This document shows, in pieces, positions 50,992 through 59,065 of a stretch of DNA of 64,000 bases. The notes beneath the pieces were generated by a model. The model saw nothing but the letters and a program-made list of their open reading frames with translations, did not search any database and was not told where the DNA came from. How positions within the stretch are numbered: the first letter of the stretch is position 1; each line of letters opens with the position of its first letter. The DNA is from Streptomyces cavernae (GTDB taxonomy: Bacteria; Actinomycetota; Actinomycetes; Streptomycetales; Streptomycetaceae): NCBI RefSeq assembly GCF_004023625.1, contig NZ_ML137708.1:343262-407261 (forward strand), given 5' to 3'. The position numbers and the translations under genes are program-made.

Positions 50992-53031
50992 ATGGCACCC
51001 CACCCCGAAGCCGGCGCCCTCCTCGCCCGCTCCCATCGGCTCGGCAGCGACCCCCGCAACACCAACTACGCGGGCGGCAACGCCTCCGCCAAGGGCATCG
51101 CCACCGATCCGGTGACCGGTGGCGACGTCGAACTGCTGTGGGTCAAGGGCTCGGGCGGTGACCTCGGCACGCTCACCGAGGCCGGGCTCGCCGTCCTGCG
51201 ACTGGACCGGCTGCACGCGCTCAAGGACGTCTACCCGGGCGTCGAGCGCGAGGACGAGATGGTCGCCGCCTTCGACTACTGTCTGCACGGCAAGGGCGGC
51301 GCCGCCCCCTCCATCGACACCGCCATGCACGGTCTCGTGGACGCGCCGCACGTCGATCACCTGCACCCCGACTCCGGTATCGCGCTGGCCTGTGCGGCCG
51401 ACGGGGAGAAGCTGACCGCCGAGTGCTTCGGCGACACCGTGGTCTGGGTGCCGTGGCGCCGGCCCGGCTTCCAGCTCGGGCTCGACATCGCCGCGGTCAA
51501 GGAGGCCAACCCGGGGGCCATCGGGTGCATCCTGGGCGGCCACGGCATCACCGCGTGGGGCTCGACCTCCGAGGAGTGCGAGCGCAACTCGCTGCACATC
51601 ATCCGCACCGCGGAGGCGTTCCTCGCCGAGCGTGGCAAGGACGAGCCCTTCGGGCCGGTGATCGAGGGGTACGAGGCGCTGCCGGAGGCCGAGCGCCGGG
51701 AGCGGGCCGCCGCGCTGGCGCCGTACGTCCGCGCGGTCGCCTCCAAGGACAAGCCGCAGGTCGGGCACTTCACCGACACCGACGTGGTGCTGGAGTTCGT
51801 GGCCCGCGCCGAGCACCCGCGGCTGGCCGCGCTGGGCACCTCCTGCCCGGACCACTTCCTGCGCACGAAGGTCCGGCCGCTGGTGCTGGACCTGCCGCCG
51901 ACCGCTCCGCTCCAGGACGCGATCGCGCGGCTGGCGGAGCTGCACGCCGAGTACCGCGAGGAGTACGCCGCCTACTACGCGCGGCACGCCGAGCCCGACT
52001 CCCCCGCCATGCGCGGTGCCGACCCCGCGATCGTGCTGATACCCGGTGTGGGCATGTTCAGCTTCGGCAAGGACAAGCAGACGGCGCGAGTGGCCGGCGA
52101 GTTCTACGTCAACGCGATCAATGTGATGCGCGGGTCCGAGGCGGTGTCGACGTACGCGCCGATCGAGGAGTCGGAGAAGTTCCGCATCGAGTACTGGGCG
52201 CTGGAGGAGGCCAAGCTCCAGCGGATGCCGAAGCCGAAGCCCCTCGCCACCCGAGTCGCCCTCGTCACGGGCGCGGGCAGCGGGATCGGGAAGGCGATCG
52301 CGGGCCGGCTGGTGGCCGAGGGGGCATGTGTCGTCGTCGCCGACCTCAACGCCGAGAACGCGGCCGCGGTCGCCGAGGAGCTCGGGGGCTCCGACAAGGC
52401 CGTCGCCGTCACCGTGGACGTGACGGACGAGGAGCAGATCGCCGCGGCCTTCAAGGCGGCGCTGCTCGCCTTCGGCGGGGTCGACCTCGTAGTCAACAAC
52501 GCCGGCATCTCCATCTCCAAGCCGCTGCTGGAGACCTCGGCGAAGGACTGGGACCTGCAGCACGACATCATGGCCCGCGGTTCCTTCCTGGTCTCGCGGG
52601 AGGCGGCCCGGGCGATGATCGCGCAGGGGCTCGGCGGCGACATCGTCTACATCGCCTCCAAGAACGCCGTCTTCGCCGGCCCCAACAACATCGCCTACTC
52701 CGCCGCCAAGGCCGACCAGGCCCACCAAGTGCGGCTGCTGGCCGCCGAGTTGGGCGAGCACGGTATTCGCGTCAACGGGGTCAACCCGGACGGGGTGGTG
52801 CGCGGGTCCGGCATCTTCGCGGGCGGCTGGGGGGCCCAGCGGGCGGCGGTGTACGGGGTGGAGGAGGAGAAGCTCGGCGAGTTCTACGCCCAGCGCACCA
52901 TCCTCAAGCGGGAGGTGCTTCCGGAGCACGTCGCGAACGCCGTGTTCGCCCTGACGGGCGGGGAGCTGACGCACACCACCGGGCTGCACGTCCCGGTCGA
53001 CGCCGGCGTCGCCGCCGCGTTCCTGCGATGA
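50992..53031 (+). CDS. Bifunctional L-rhamnulose-1-phosphate aldolase / L-lactaldehyde dehydrogenase
   Basis: This 679-residue protein has two domains. The N-terminal aldolase class II domain (about 1-390) contains NYAGGNAS and PHVDHLHPDSGIAL with metal-binding His. The C-terminal short-chain dehydrogenase (about 425-679) has VTGAGSGIG, the NNAGIS motif, the catalytic Ser of YIASKNAVFAGPNNIAY and Tyr-x-x-x-Lys (YSAAK). It splits L-rhamnulose-1-phosphate into dihydroxyacetone phosphate and L-lactaldehyde and oxidises the aldehyde to L-lactate. In other bacteria this fused protein is called RhaE or RhaD. Its stop overlaps the kinase ATG (ATGA). Confidence 0.9.
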   Translation: MAPHPEAGALLARSHRLGSDPRNTNYAGGNASAKGIATDPVTGGDVELLWVKGSGGDLGTLTEAGLAVLRLDRLHALKDVYPGVEREDEMVAAFDYCLHGKGGAAPSIDTAMHGLVDAPHVDHLHPDSGIALACAADGEKLTAECFGDTVVWVPWRRPGFQLGLDIAAVKEANPGAIGCILGGHGITAWGSTSEECERNSLHIIRTAEAFLAERGKDEPFGPVIEGYEALPEAERRERAAALAPYVRAVASKDKPQVGHFTDTDVVLEFVARAEHPRLAALGTSCPDHFLRTKVRPLVLDLPPTAPLQDAIARLAELHAEYREEYAAYYARHAEPDSPAMRGADPAIVLIPGVGMFSFGKDKQTARVAGEFYVNAINVMRGSEAVSTYAPIEESEKFRIEYWALEEAKLQRMPKPKPLATRVALVTGAGSGIGKAIAGRLVAEGACVVVADLNAENAAAVAEELGGSDKAVAVTVDVTDEEQIAAAFKAALLAFGGVDLVVNNAGISISKPLLETSAKDWDLQHDIMARGSFLVSREAARAMIAQGLGGDIVYIASKNAVFAGPNNIAYSAAKADQAHQVRLLAAELGEHGIRVNGVNPDGVVRGSGIFAGGWGAQRAAVYGVEEEKLGEFYAQRTILKREVLPEHVANAVFALTGGELTHTTGLHVPVDAGVAAAFLR

Positions 53032-54488
53032 GCGCGGCCTCGACGACGGGCACGGCCGTGAAGTCGTACGCCGCGGTCGACCTCGGCGCGTCCAGCGGGC
53101 GCGTCATGGTCGGCCGGGTGGGGCCCGACGTGCTGGACCTCACCGAGGTGCACCGCTTCCCCAACCGGCCGGTGACGGTGCCCGAAGGGCTGCGCTGGGA
53201 CATCCTCGCGCTGTACGCGGGCGTCCTCGACGGGCTGCGGGCGGCGGGCCCGGTCGACTCGGTCGGCATCGACAGCTGGGCCGTGGACTACGGGCTGCTG
53301 GACGCCGATGGGGCGCTGCTGGGCAACCCCGTGCACTACCGGGACGGGCGGACGGAAGGCATCGCGGAGAAGGTGTGGGCGACCGTGCCCGCGGCCGAGC
53401 TCTACGCGGCGACCGGGCTGCAGTACGCGCCGTTCAACACGCTGTACCAGCTGGTGGCGGCCCGGTCCTCGGCCCAGTTCGCCCGCGCCGAGCGGCTGCT
53501 GCTGATCCCGGACCTGCTGGCGTACTGGCTCACCGGTGAGCAGGGCACCGAGATCACCAACGCCTCCACCACCCAGCTCGTCGACCCGCGGACGCGCGAC
53601 TGGTCCCGCGACGTCGCCGAGCGGCTGGGCATCGAGCTGAAGCTCTTCGCGCCGCTGCGCCGGCCGGGGGACCCCGCGGGGCTGATCGGGCCGGACATGC
53701 TCGGCACGACGGATCCGGTGCCGCTGACCACGGTCGGTTCGCACGACACCGCCTCGGCGGTGGCCGCGGTGCCCGCCGAGGGTGAGCGATTCGCCTACAT
53801 CTGCACCGGCACCTGGTCCCTCGCGGGTCTGGAGCTGGACCGCCCGGTGCTGACCGAGGCGAGCCGGGCGGCCAATTTCACCAACGAGCTGGGGCTGGAC
53901 GGCACGGTCCGCTATCTGCGCAACATCATGGGGCTGTGGCTGCTGCAGGAGTGCGTACGGGAATGGGGTGACCCGAACCTGTCCACGCTGCTGGAGGAGG
54001 CCGCCGCGGTGCCGGCGCTGCGGTCGGTGGTGGATGCCGGGAACGCCGCGTTCCTCGCGCCCGGCCGCATGCCCGCGCGTATCACCGAGGCGTGCCGGGC
54101 ATCGGATCAGCCAGTTCCCGAAACCCCGGCCGAGATCACCCGCTGCATCCTCGACTCACTCGCCCTGGCCCACCGCCGGGCGGTGGTGGAGGCGCAGCAG
54201 CTGGCCGACCACCCGGTGGACGTGGTGCACATCGTCGGCGGCGGTACCCGCAACGCCCTGCTGTGCCAGCTGACGGCGGACGCCTGCGGCCTGCCGGTGG
54301 TGGCGGGCCCCGCGGAGGCGGCGGCCCTCGGCAACGTCCTGGTACAGGCGCGGGCCCATGGCTCGGCCTCCGGCGACCGGACGGCGCTACGGTGCCTGCT
54401 GGCGCGGACGCAGCGGCTGGAGCGGTACGAGCCACGCGGCGACGCCTCCGAGTGGAGGTCGGCCGAGGAGCGGCTCTTCTCCCGATGA
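53028..54488 (+). CDS. rhaB: Rhamnulokinase
   Basis: This 486-residue FGGY-family kinase has the N-terminal phosphate loop YAAVDLGASSGRVMVG, WAVDYGLLDADG with the substrate Asp, and the FGGY ATP-binding motifs TVGSHDTASAVAAVP and HIVGGGTRNALLCQLTADA. It phosphorylates L-rhamnulose to L-rhamnulose-1-phosphate, feeding the adjacent aldolase. Translation is coupled by a 4-bp overlap. It is the third gene of the catabolic operon. Confidence 0.92.
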   Translation: MSAASTTGTAVKSYAAVDLGASSGRVMVGRVGPDVLDLTEVHRFPNRPVTVPEGLRWDILALYAGVLDGLRAAGPVDSVGIDSWAVDYGLLDADGALLGNPVHYRDGRTEGIAEKVWATVPAAELYAATGLQYAPFNTLYQLVAARSSAQFARAERLLLIPDLLAYWLTGEQGTEITNASTTQLVDPRTRDWSRDVAERLGIELKLFAPLRRPGDPAGLIGPDMLGTTDPVPLTTVGSHDTASAVAAVPAEGERFAYICTGTWSLAGLELDRPVLTEASRAANFTNELGLDGTVRYLRNIMGLWLLQECVREWGDPNLSTLLEEAAAVPALRSVVDAGNAAFLAPGRMPARITEACRASDQPVPETPAEITRCILDSLALAHRRAVVEAQQLADHPVDVVHIVGGGTRNALLCQLTADACGLPVVAGPAEAAALGNVLVQARAHGSASGDRTALRCLLARTQRLERYEPRGDASEWRSAEERLFSR

Positions 54489-54513
54489 GCGGATCAGCCG
54501 CGATCCGGCGCGA

Positions 54514-54618
54514 GGGGCGTGCCGGACACTCCACCCTCAGCGACTGGCGCTCGGGGCACTGGGCCGTCCGTGAGACATGGACCGCGCCAGTCCGAGGACG
54601 GAGTGTCCGGCACGCCCC
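54514..54618. repeat. Large nested inverted repeat between rhaB and lutA
   Basis: The outer perfect 19-bp arms GGGGCGTGCCGGACACTCC (54514-54532) and GGAGTGTCCGGCACGCCCC (54600-54618) enclose inner arms ACTGGCGC (54543-54550) and GCGCCAGT (54584-54591). It can form one long two-part hairpin of about 105 nt. It may separate expression of rhaB from lutA, or be a mobile remnant. Confidence 0.75.
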
Positions 54619-54774
54619 CGACTCACCCGGAACAGCGGGCGCACCGACCAGCAAGGGACGACGGCCGGGCACCCCACGCACACCCCCGCCACACCACCCC
54701 CGGCCACTGTCTCCCGTCAGGCCCTCACTACGCGTACCCTTCACTCATCCGATGATCGACCCCAAGGAGCCGCG

Positions 54775-55548
54775 ATGCGTGTCGCTCTGTTCCTGACCTG
54801 TGTCAACGACACGCTGTATCCGGATACCGGGCGTGCCGTGGTGAAGCTCCTGACCAGGCTGGGGGTCGAGGTCGACTTTCCGATGGGCCAGACCTGTTGC
54901 GGGCAGGCGCACTACAACACCGGCTATCGGCGTCAGGCAGAGCCTTTGGCCGAGCATTTCTCCGATGTCTTCCGGGAGTATGAGGCGATCGTGACTCCTT
55001 CGGGGTCCTGTGGCGCCATGGTGCGGGAGCTGTATCCGCGGATGGGTGAGCGGGCCCGGGCCGAGGGGCGCGGCGACGCGCTGGCGCGCACCGTGGCGCC
55101 GGTCGTCCCGAAGACGTACGAGCTGACGGAGTTCCTGGTCGACGTCCTGGGTGTGACGGACGTGGGGGCGTACTACCCGCACACCGTCACCTATCACCCC
55201 ACCTGTCACGGGCTGCGCGGTCTCGGCCTCGGTGACCGGCCGCGCAGACTACTGCAGGCGGTCAAGGGGCTGGAGCTCAGGCAGCTGCCGGGTGCCGAGG
55301 AGTGCTGTGGCTTCGGCGGCACCTTCGCGGTGAAGAACTCCGACGTCTCGGCGGCGATGGGCGCCGACAAGGTGCGCAACGCGGAGTCGACGGGCGCCGA
55401 TGTGCTGTGCGCGGCCGACAACTCCTGTCTGATGCACCTCGGCGGCACGATGGCCCGGCTGCGCACCCGTCTGCGGCCGGTGCACATCGCGGAGATCCTG
55501 GCGAGCACGGAGGACGACCCGGCCGTGGTGGAGGGAACGAGCGCATGA
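54775..55548 (+). CDS. lutA: (Fe-S)-binding protein, lactate oxidation subunit LutA-like
   Basis: This 257-residue protein contains two CCG (cysteine-rich) domains: MGQTCCGQAHYNTGYRRQAE with PSGSCGAMV, and ECCGFGGTFAVKNSDVSAAMGADKV with AADNSCLMHLGG. This is the arrangement of LutA/GlpC-like electron carriers. With LutB and LutC it oxidises L-lactate to pyruvate. AAGGAG lies eight bases before the ATG. Its stop overlaps the lutB start (ATGA). It follows the rhamnose genes on the same strand, fitting the lactate produced by the aldolase/dehydrogenase. Confidence 0.9.
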   Translation: MRVALFLTCVNDTLYPDTGRAVVKLLTRLGVEVDFPMGQTCCGQAHYNTGYRRQAEPLAEHFSDVFREYEAIVTPSGSCGAMVRELYPRMGERARAEGRGDALARTVAPVVPKTYELTEFLVDVLGVTDVGAYYPHTVTYHPTCHGLRGLGLGDRPRRLLQAVKGLELRQLPGAEECCGFGGTFAVKNSDVSAAMGADKVRNAESTGADVLCAADNSCLMHLGGTMARLRTRLRPVHIAEILASTEDDPAVVEGTSA

Positions 55549-57068
55549 GCGGAACCTTTGTCGGAATGCCCGCCTTTCCGCAGGCGGCCCACGAGGCCCT
55601 CAACAACCGCATCCTGCGCGGGAACCTGCGGCATGCCACCCACACGATCCGCGCCAAGCGCGCGAAGGCCGTGGCGGAGGTCTCGGACTGGGCCGAGCTG
55701 CGTGAGGCGGGCCGCCGGATCAAGGACCACACGCTCCGCCATCTCGACCGCTACCTGGTGCAGTTGGAGGAGGCGGTCACGGCGGCGGGCGGCACCGTCC
55801 ACTGGGCCGCCGACGCCGACGAGGCCAACCGGATCGTGGCCCGGCTGGTCAAGGAGACCGGCGAATCGGAGGTCGTCAAGGTCAAGTCGATGGCCACACA
55901 GGAGATCGGGCTCAACGAGGCACTCGAGGCCGAGGGCATCCGCGCCTACGAGACCGATCTCGCCGAACTCATCGTGCAGTTGGGCAAGGACCGTCCCTCG
56001 CACATCCTCGTCCCGGCGATCCACCGCAACCGCGGTGAGATCCGGGACATCTTCCGCTCCGAGATGGGTGAGTGGGGCCGCCCGGCGCCCGAGGGCCTGA
56101 CCGACACGCCCGCCGAACTCGCCGAGGCGGCACGTCTGCATCTGCGGGAGAAGTTCCTGCGCGCCAAGGTCGGCATCTCCGGCGCCAACTTCATGATCGC
56201 CGAGACCGGCACCCTGGTGGTCGTCGAGTCCGAGGGAAACGGCCGGATGTGCCTGACCCTCCCCGAGACGCTGATCTCGGTCGTCGGCATCGAGAAGATC
56301 CTGCCGACGTGGCGTGACCTGGAGGTGTTCCTGCAGACCCTCCCCCGCTCCTCCACCGCCGAGCGCATGAACCCGTACACGTCGATGTGGACGGGCACCA
56401 CGGACTCCGAGACGGCCGACGGGCCGCGCACCTTCCATCTGGTGCTGCTCGACAACGGCCGCACCGACACGCTCGCCGACGAAGTCGGCCGGCAGGCCCT
56501 GCGCTGCATCCGTTGCTCGGCGTGTCTCAATGTCTGCCCGGTGTACGAACGCGCGGGCGGGCATGCGTACGGCTCGGTGTACCCGGGGCCCATCGGTGCC
56601 ATCCTCAGCCCCCAACTGCGGGGCACCCAGAGCGAGATCGACGCCTCGCTGCCCTATGCGTCGAGTCTGTGCGGGGCCTGCTACGAGGTCTGCCCGGTCG
56701 CGATCGACATCCCGGAGGTGCTGGTGCACCTGCGGGAGCGGGTCGCGGAGGGCGGCCCGGTGATGCAGGGCGGCGACAAGGTCGTGCTGCAGCCGGCGAA
56801 GGGACACGCGGCCGAGCGGGCGGCGATGCGGGCGGCGCGCTGGGCGCTCAGCCGTCCGGGCGCGCTCCGCGCCGGGCAGCGGCTGGCGTCCAGGACCCGG
56901 CGCTTCCATCCGAGGACGCTACCGGGCCCCGGCAAGGCGTGGAGCGGCACCCGCGAGCTGCCCGCGATCCCCAAGGAGCCCTTCCGCGACTGGTGGCAGC
57001 GCACGAACGGCGGGAAGGACGAACAGGCCAAGGACACCAAGGCCCAGGACAGGAGGGACGCGAAGTGA
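55545..57068 (+). CDS. lutB: LutB-type iron-sulfur protein with LUD domain
   Basis: This 507-residue protein has an N-terminal LUD domain (ESEVVKVKSMATQEIGLNEALE, GISGANFMIAETGTLVVVESEGNGR) and two 4Fe-4S motifs, CIRCSACLNVCPVY and CGACYEVCPVAIDIP. The C-terminal helix-rich part is typical of LutB. It carries electrons between LutA and LutC in L-lactate oxidation. It overlaps both lutA (ATGA) and lutC (GTGA) by 4 bp. A Lys/Asp-rich tail ends it. Confidence 0.92.
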   Translation: MSGTFVGMPAFPQAAHEALNNRILRGNLRHATHTIRAKRAKAVAEVSDWAELREAGRRIKDHTLRHLDRYLVQLEEAVTAAGGTVHWAADADEANRIVARLVKETGESEVVKVKSMATQEIGLNEALEAEGIRAYETDLAELIVQLGKDRPSHILVPAIHRNRGEIRDIFRSEMGEWGRPAPEGLTDTPAELAEAARLHLREKFLRAKVGISGANFMIAETGTLVVVESEGNGRMCLTLPETLISVVGIEKILPTWRDLEVFLQTLPRSSTAERMNPYTSMWTGTTDSETADGPRTFHLVLLDNGRTDTLADEVGRQALRCIRCSACLNVCPVYERAGGHAYGSVYPGPIGAILSPQLRGTQSEIDASLPYASSLCGACYEVCPVAIDIPEVLVHLRERVAEGGPVMQGGDKVVLQPAKGHAAERAAMRAARWALSRPGALRAGQRLASRTRRFHPRTLPGPGKAWSGTRELPAIPKEPFRDWWQRTNGGKDEQAKDTKAQDRRDAK

Positions 57069-57712
57069 GCAGCCGGGAGCGGATCCTGGGCCGCGTACGG
57101 CGCGCCCTGGCGGATGTGCCGAAGGACGACACTCCGTACGAGCAGGCGATTCAGCGTGACTACCTGCGCGAGCACGGCGACCGGAGTGTCGAGGCGACCG
57201 TCGATCTGCTGGCGGAGAACCTGGCGGACTACCGGGCGATCGTGCACCGCGCCGACACGGACGGGCTTCCGGCGCTGCTGGCACGGCTGCTGGCCGAGCG
57301 GGGCGCCAAGACGGTCCTGGTTCCGGCCGGGCTGCCGTCCTTCTGGCTGGACGCGGCGGCCGCGGAGCAGATCGCCGACACGGTGGCGAGCAGCCCGCAC
57401 GAGCTGGACCAGGTGGACAGCGTGGTCACCGGATGCGCCGTCGCGATCGCCGAGACGGGCACCATCGTCCTGGACGCCGGACCGGGGCAGGGCAGGCGGC
57501 GGATCAGCCTCGTGCCCGACCACCACATCTGTGTCGTACGCGTTCCCGGCCAGGTCGTGTCCTCGGTCGCCCAGGCCCTGGAACGGCTCACCCCGACACG
57601 CCCGCTGACCTGGATCTCCGGCCCGTCGGCCACCAGTGACATCGAACTGGACCGGGTCGAGGGGGTGCACGGTCCGCGCACCCTGGAGGTGGTGCTGGTC
57701 AGCGGGGACTGA
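57065..57712 (+). CDS. lutC: LutC-type LUD domain protein
   Basis: This 215-residue protein has a single LUD domain (GAKTVLVPAGLPSFW, VTGCAVAIAETGTIVLDAGPG, and near the end ISGPSATSDIELDRVEGVHGPR), the signature of LutC/YkgG. It completes the lactate utilisation complex LutABC. The GTG start overlaps the lutB stop. The following 300 bp contain a 23-bp tandem repeat. Confidence 0.9.
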   Translation: MSSRERILGRVRRALADVPKDDTPYEQAIQRDYLREHGDRSVEATVDLLAENLADYRAIVHRADTDGLPALLARLLAERGAKTVLVPAGLPSFWLDAAAAEQIADTVASSPHELDQVDSVVTGCAVAIAETGTIVLDAGPGQGRRRISLVPDHHICVVRVPGQVVSSVAQALERLTPTRPLTWISGPSATSDIELDRVEGVHGPRTLEVVLVSGD

Positions 57713-57833
57713 CCCGGGCGTCGGCACGCCGGCCGTCCCGGCAGCGCGACGGCGCCGGGACGATGCCCGGGAACGACGGCCACCGCCACGCCGAGCGGCG
57801 TGAGCGGGTTCCCTGTCCGTGGCCGTCCGCCAG

Positions 57834-57902
57834 AGGTGTCTCGAAGCAGTGCTCAGAGATGTCTCGAAGCGGTGTTCAGAGGTGTCTCGAAGCGGTGTTT
57901 CG
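57834..57902. repeat. 23-bp tandem repeat x3 upstream of the Gfo/Idh/MocA gene
   Basis: Units AGGTGTCTCGAAGCGGTGTT (57834-57856, 57857-57879, 57880-57902, with small changes). They sit about 130-200 bp before the oxidoreductase start, so they could be regulatory. The rest of the 317-bp gap shows no gene. Confidence 0.85.
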
Positions 57903-58029
57903 GAAAGGGACGGTCAAATTCCTGGTCCCGACCGGCACTGCCCCTCCCCGTACGGGACACCCGTCCGAGAGCATCCTGGTGTTGCAGGGTGGCGTTCCAG
58001 GGTGAACACGGACAGGACAGGAGTCGTCG

Positions 58030-59019
58030 GTGACCGACAACGCACAGGACGGTGCCTCGAAGGCGCCCCGCCGTTTCGGTGTCCTCGGTACCGGCCACTG
58101 GGCCCGCTGGTGCCACGGCGCGGCGCTGGCGGCACACCCGGAGGTGGAGCTCGTGGGCTTCTGGGGCCGGGATCCCGCCAAGGCCGAGGACGCGGCGAAG
58201 CACGAGGGCGGCCGGGGCTTCGCCGACCTGGACGCGTTGCTGGCGGAGGTGGACGCGGTCGCGATCGCGTTGCCGCCCGACATCCAGGCGCCCCTGGCGG
58301 TGCGTGCGGCCCGGGCCGGCCGGCACCTGCTGCTGGACAAGCCGCTCGCCCTCGACGTGTCCGCGGCCGACGAGGTGGTCGTCGCGGTCCGGGAGACCGG
58401 CGTGGCGTCGGTCAACTTCGTCACCCTCCTCTACCAGCCGGAGGTGATGGACTGGCTCGCCAGGATGCGGGAGCTGGCCGAGCGGCACGGGCCGTGGGAG
58501 GGCGTCGTGGCGAGCCTCGCCGGGGCGATCGACGTCCCCGGCGGTCCGTACGCCGACTCCCTCTGGCGGCAGCAGCGCGGCGGTCTGTGGGACGTCGGAC
58601 CGCACGCCCTGTCGCTCGTGCTGTCCCTGCTGCCGCCCGTCGAACGGGTCAGCGCGGCGCGCGGGGTGCGTGACACCGTCAACCTGGGCCTGGAGCACAC
58701 CGGCGGCCCGGGGAGCTCGCTGACCCTCACCGTCACCGCGCCGGAGAACGCGCAGGGGGCCTCGCTCGTCGTGTGGGGACCGGGCGGCCGTCATGCGCTG
58801 CCCGTGCTGACCGGGGGCGCACGGGAGGCCTTCGCACGCGCCGTCGACCAGTTGCGGGAGTCCGCTCGGAGCGGCCGGCCGCACCCCCTGGACGCGCTCT
58901 ACGCCCGTGACGTCGTCGCCGTCCTCGACGCGGCGGAGCGGCAGCTCTCCCGTCCCCTGCCCGACCGCGCCGCGGTTCCCCGGCCCTTCGCGACCGAGGC
59001 GGCACCTACCGCCGGGTGA
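58030..59019 (+). CDS. Gfo/Idh/MocA family oxidoreductase
   Basis: This 329-residue enzyme has the N-terminal NAD-binding [24 protein letters not shown], the catalytic [12 protein letters not shown] (Lys) and the C-terminal alpha/beta domain with [15 protein letters not shown] (catalytic His). The family oxidises or reduces sugars and cyclitols. The substrate is unknown; the neighbouring GH13 and trehalose genes suggest a sugar role. The start is GTG, with no strong ribosome site visible. Confidence 0.85.
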   Translation: MTDNAQDGASKAPRRFGVLGTGHWARWCHGAALAAHPEVELVGFWGRDPAKAEDAAKHEGGRGFADLDALLAEVDAVAIALPPDIQAPLAVRAARAGRHLLLDKPLALDVSAADEVVVAVRETGVASVNFVTLLYQPEVMDWLARMRELAERHGPWEGVVASLAGAIDVPGGPYADSLWRQQRGGLWDVGPHALSLVLSLLPPVERVSAARGVRDTVNLGLEHTGGPGSSLTLTVTAPENAQGASLVVWGPGGRHALPVLTGGAREAFARAVDQLRESARSGRPHPLDALYARDVVAVLDAAERQLSRPLPDRAAVPRPFATEAAPTAG

Positions 59020-59065
59020 ACCACGTGACGCTGAAACCCGCACCCACCGAACGAACGGCACGCAG

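Noticed and set aside
50287..52989. 900-residue minus-strand frame opposite rhaI and the aldolase
   Set aside because: Rich in Arg/Gly/His/Val with no recognisable domain and antisense to two confirmed rhamnose genes.
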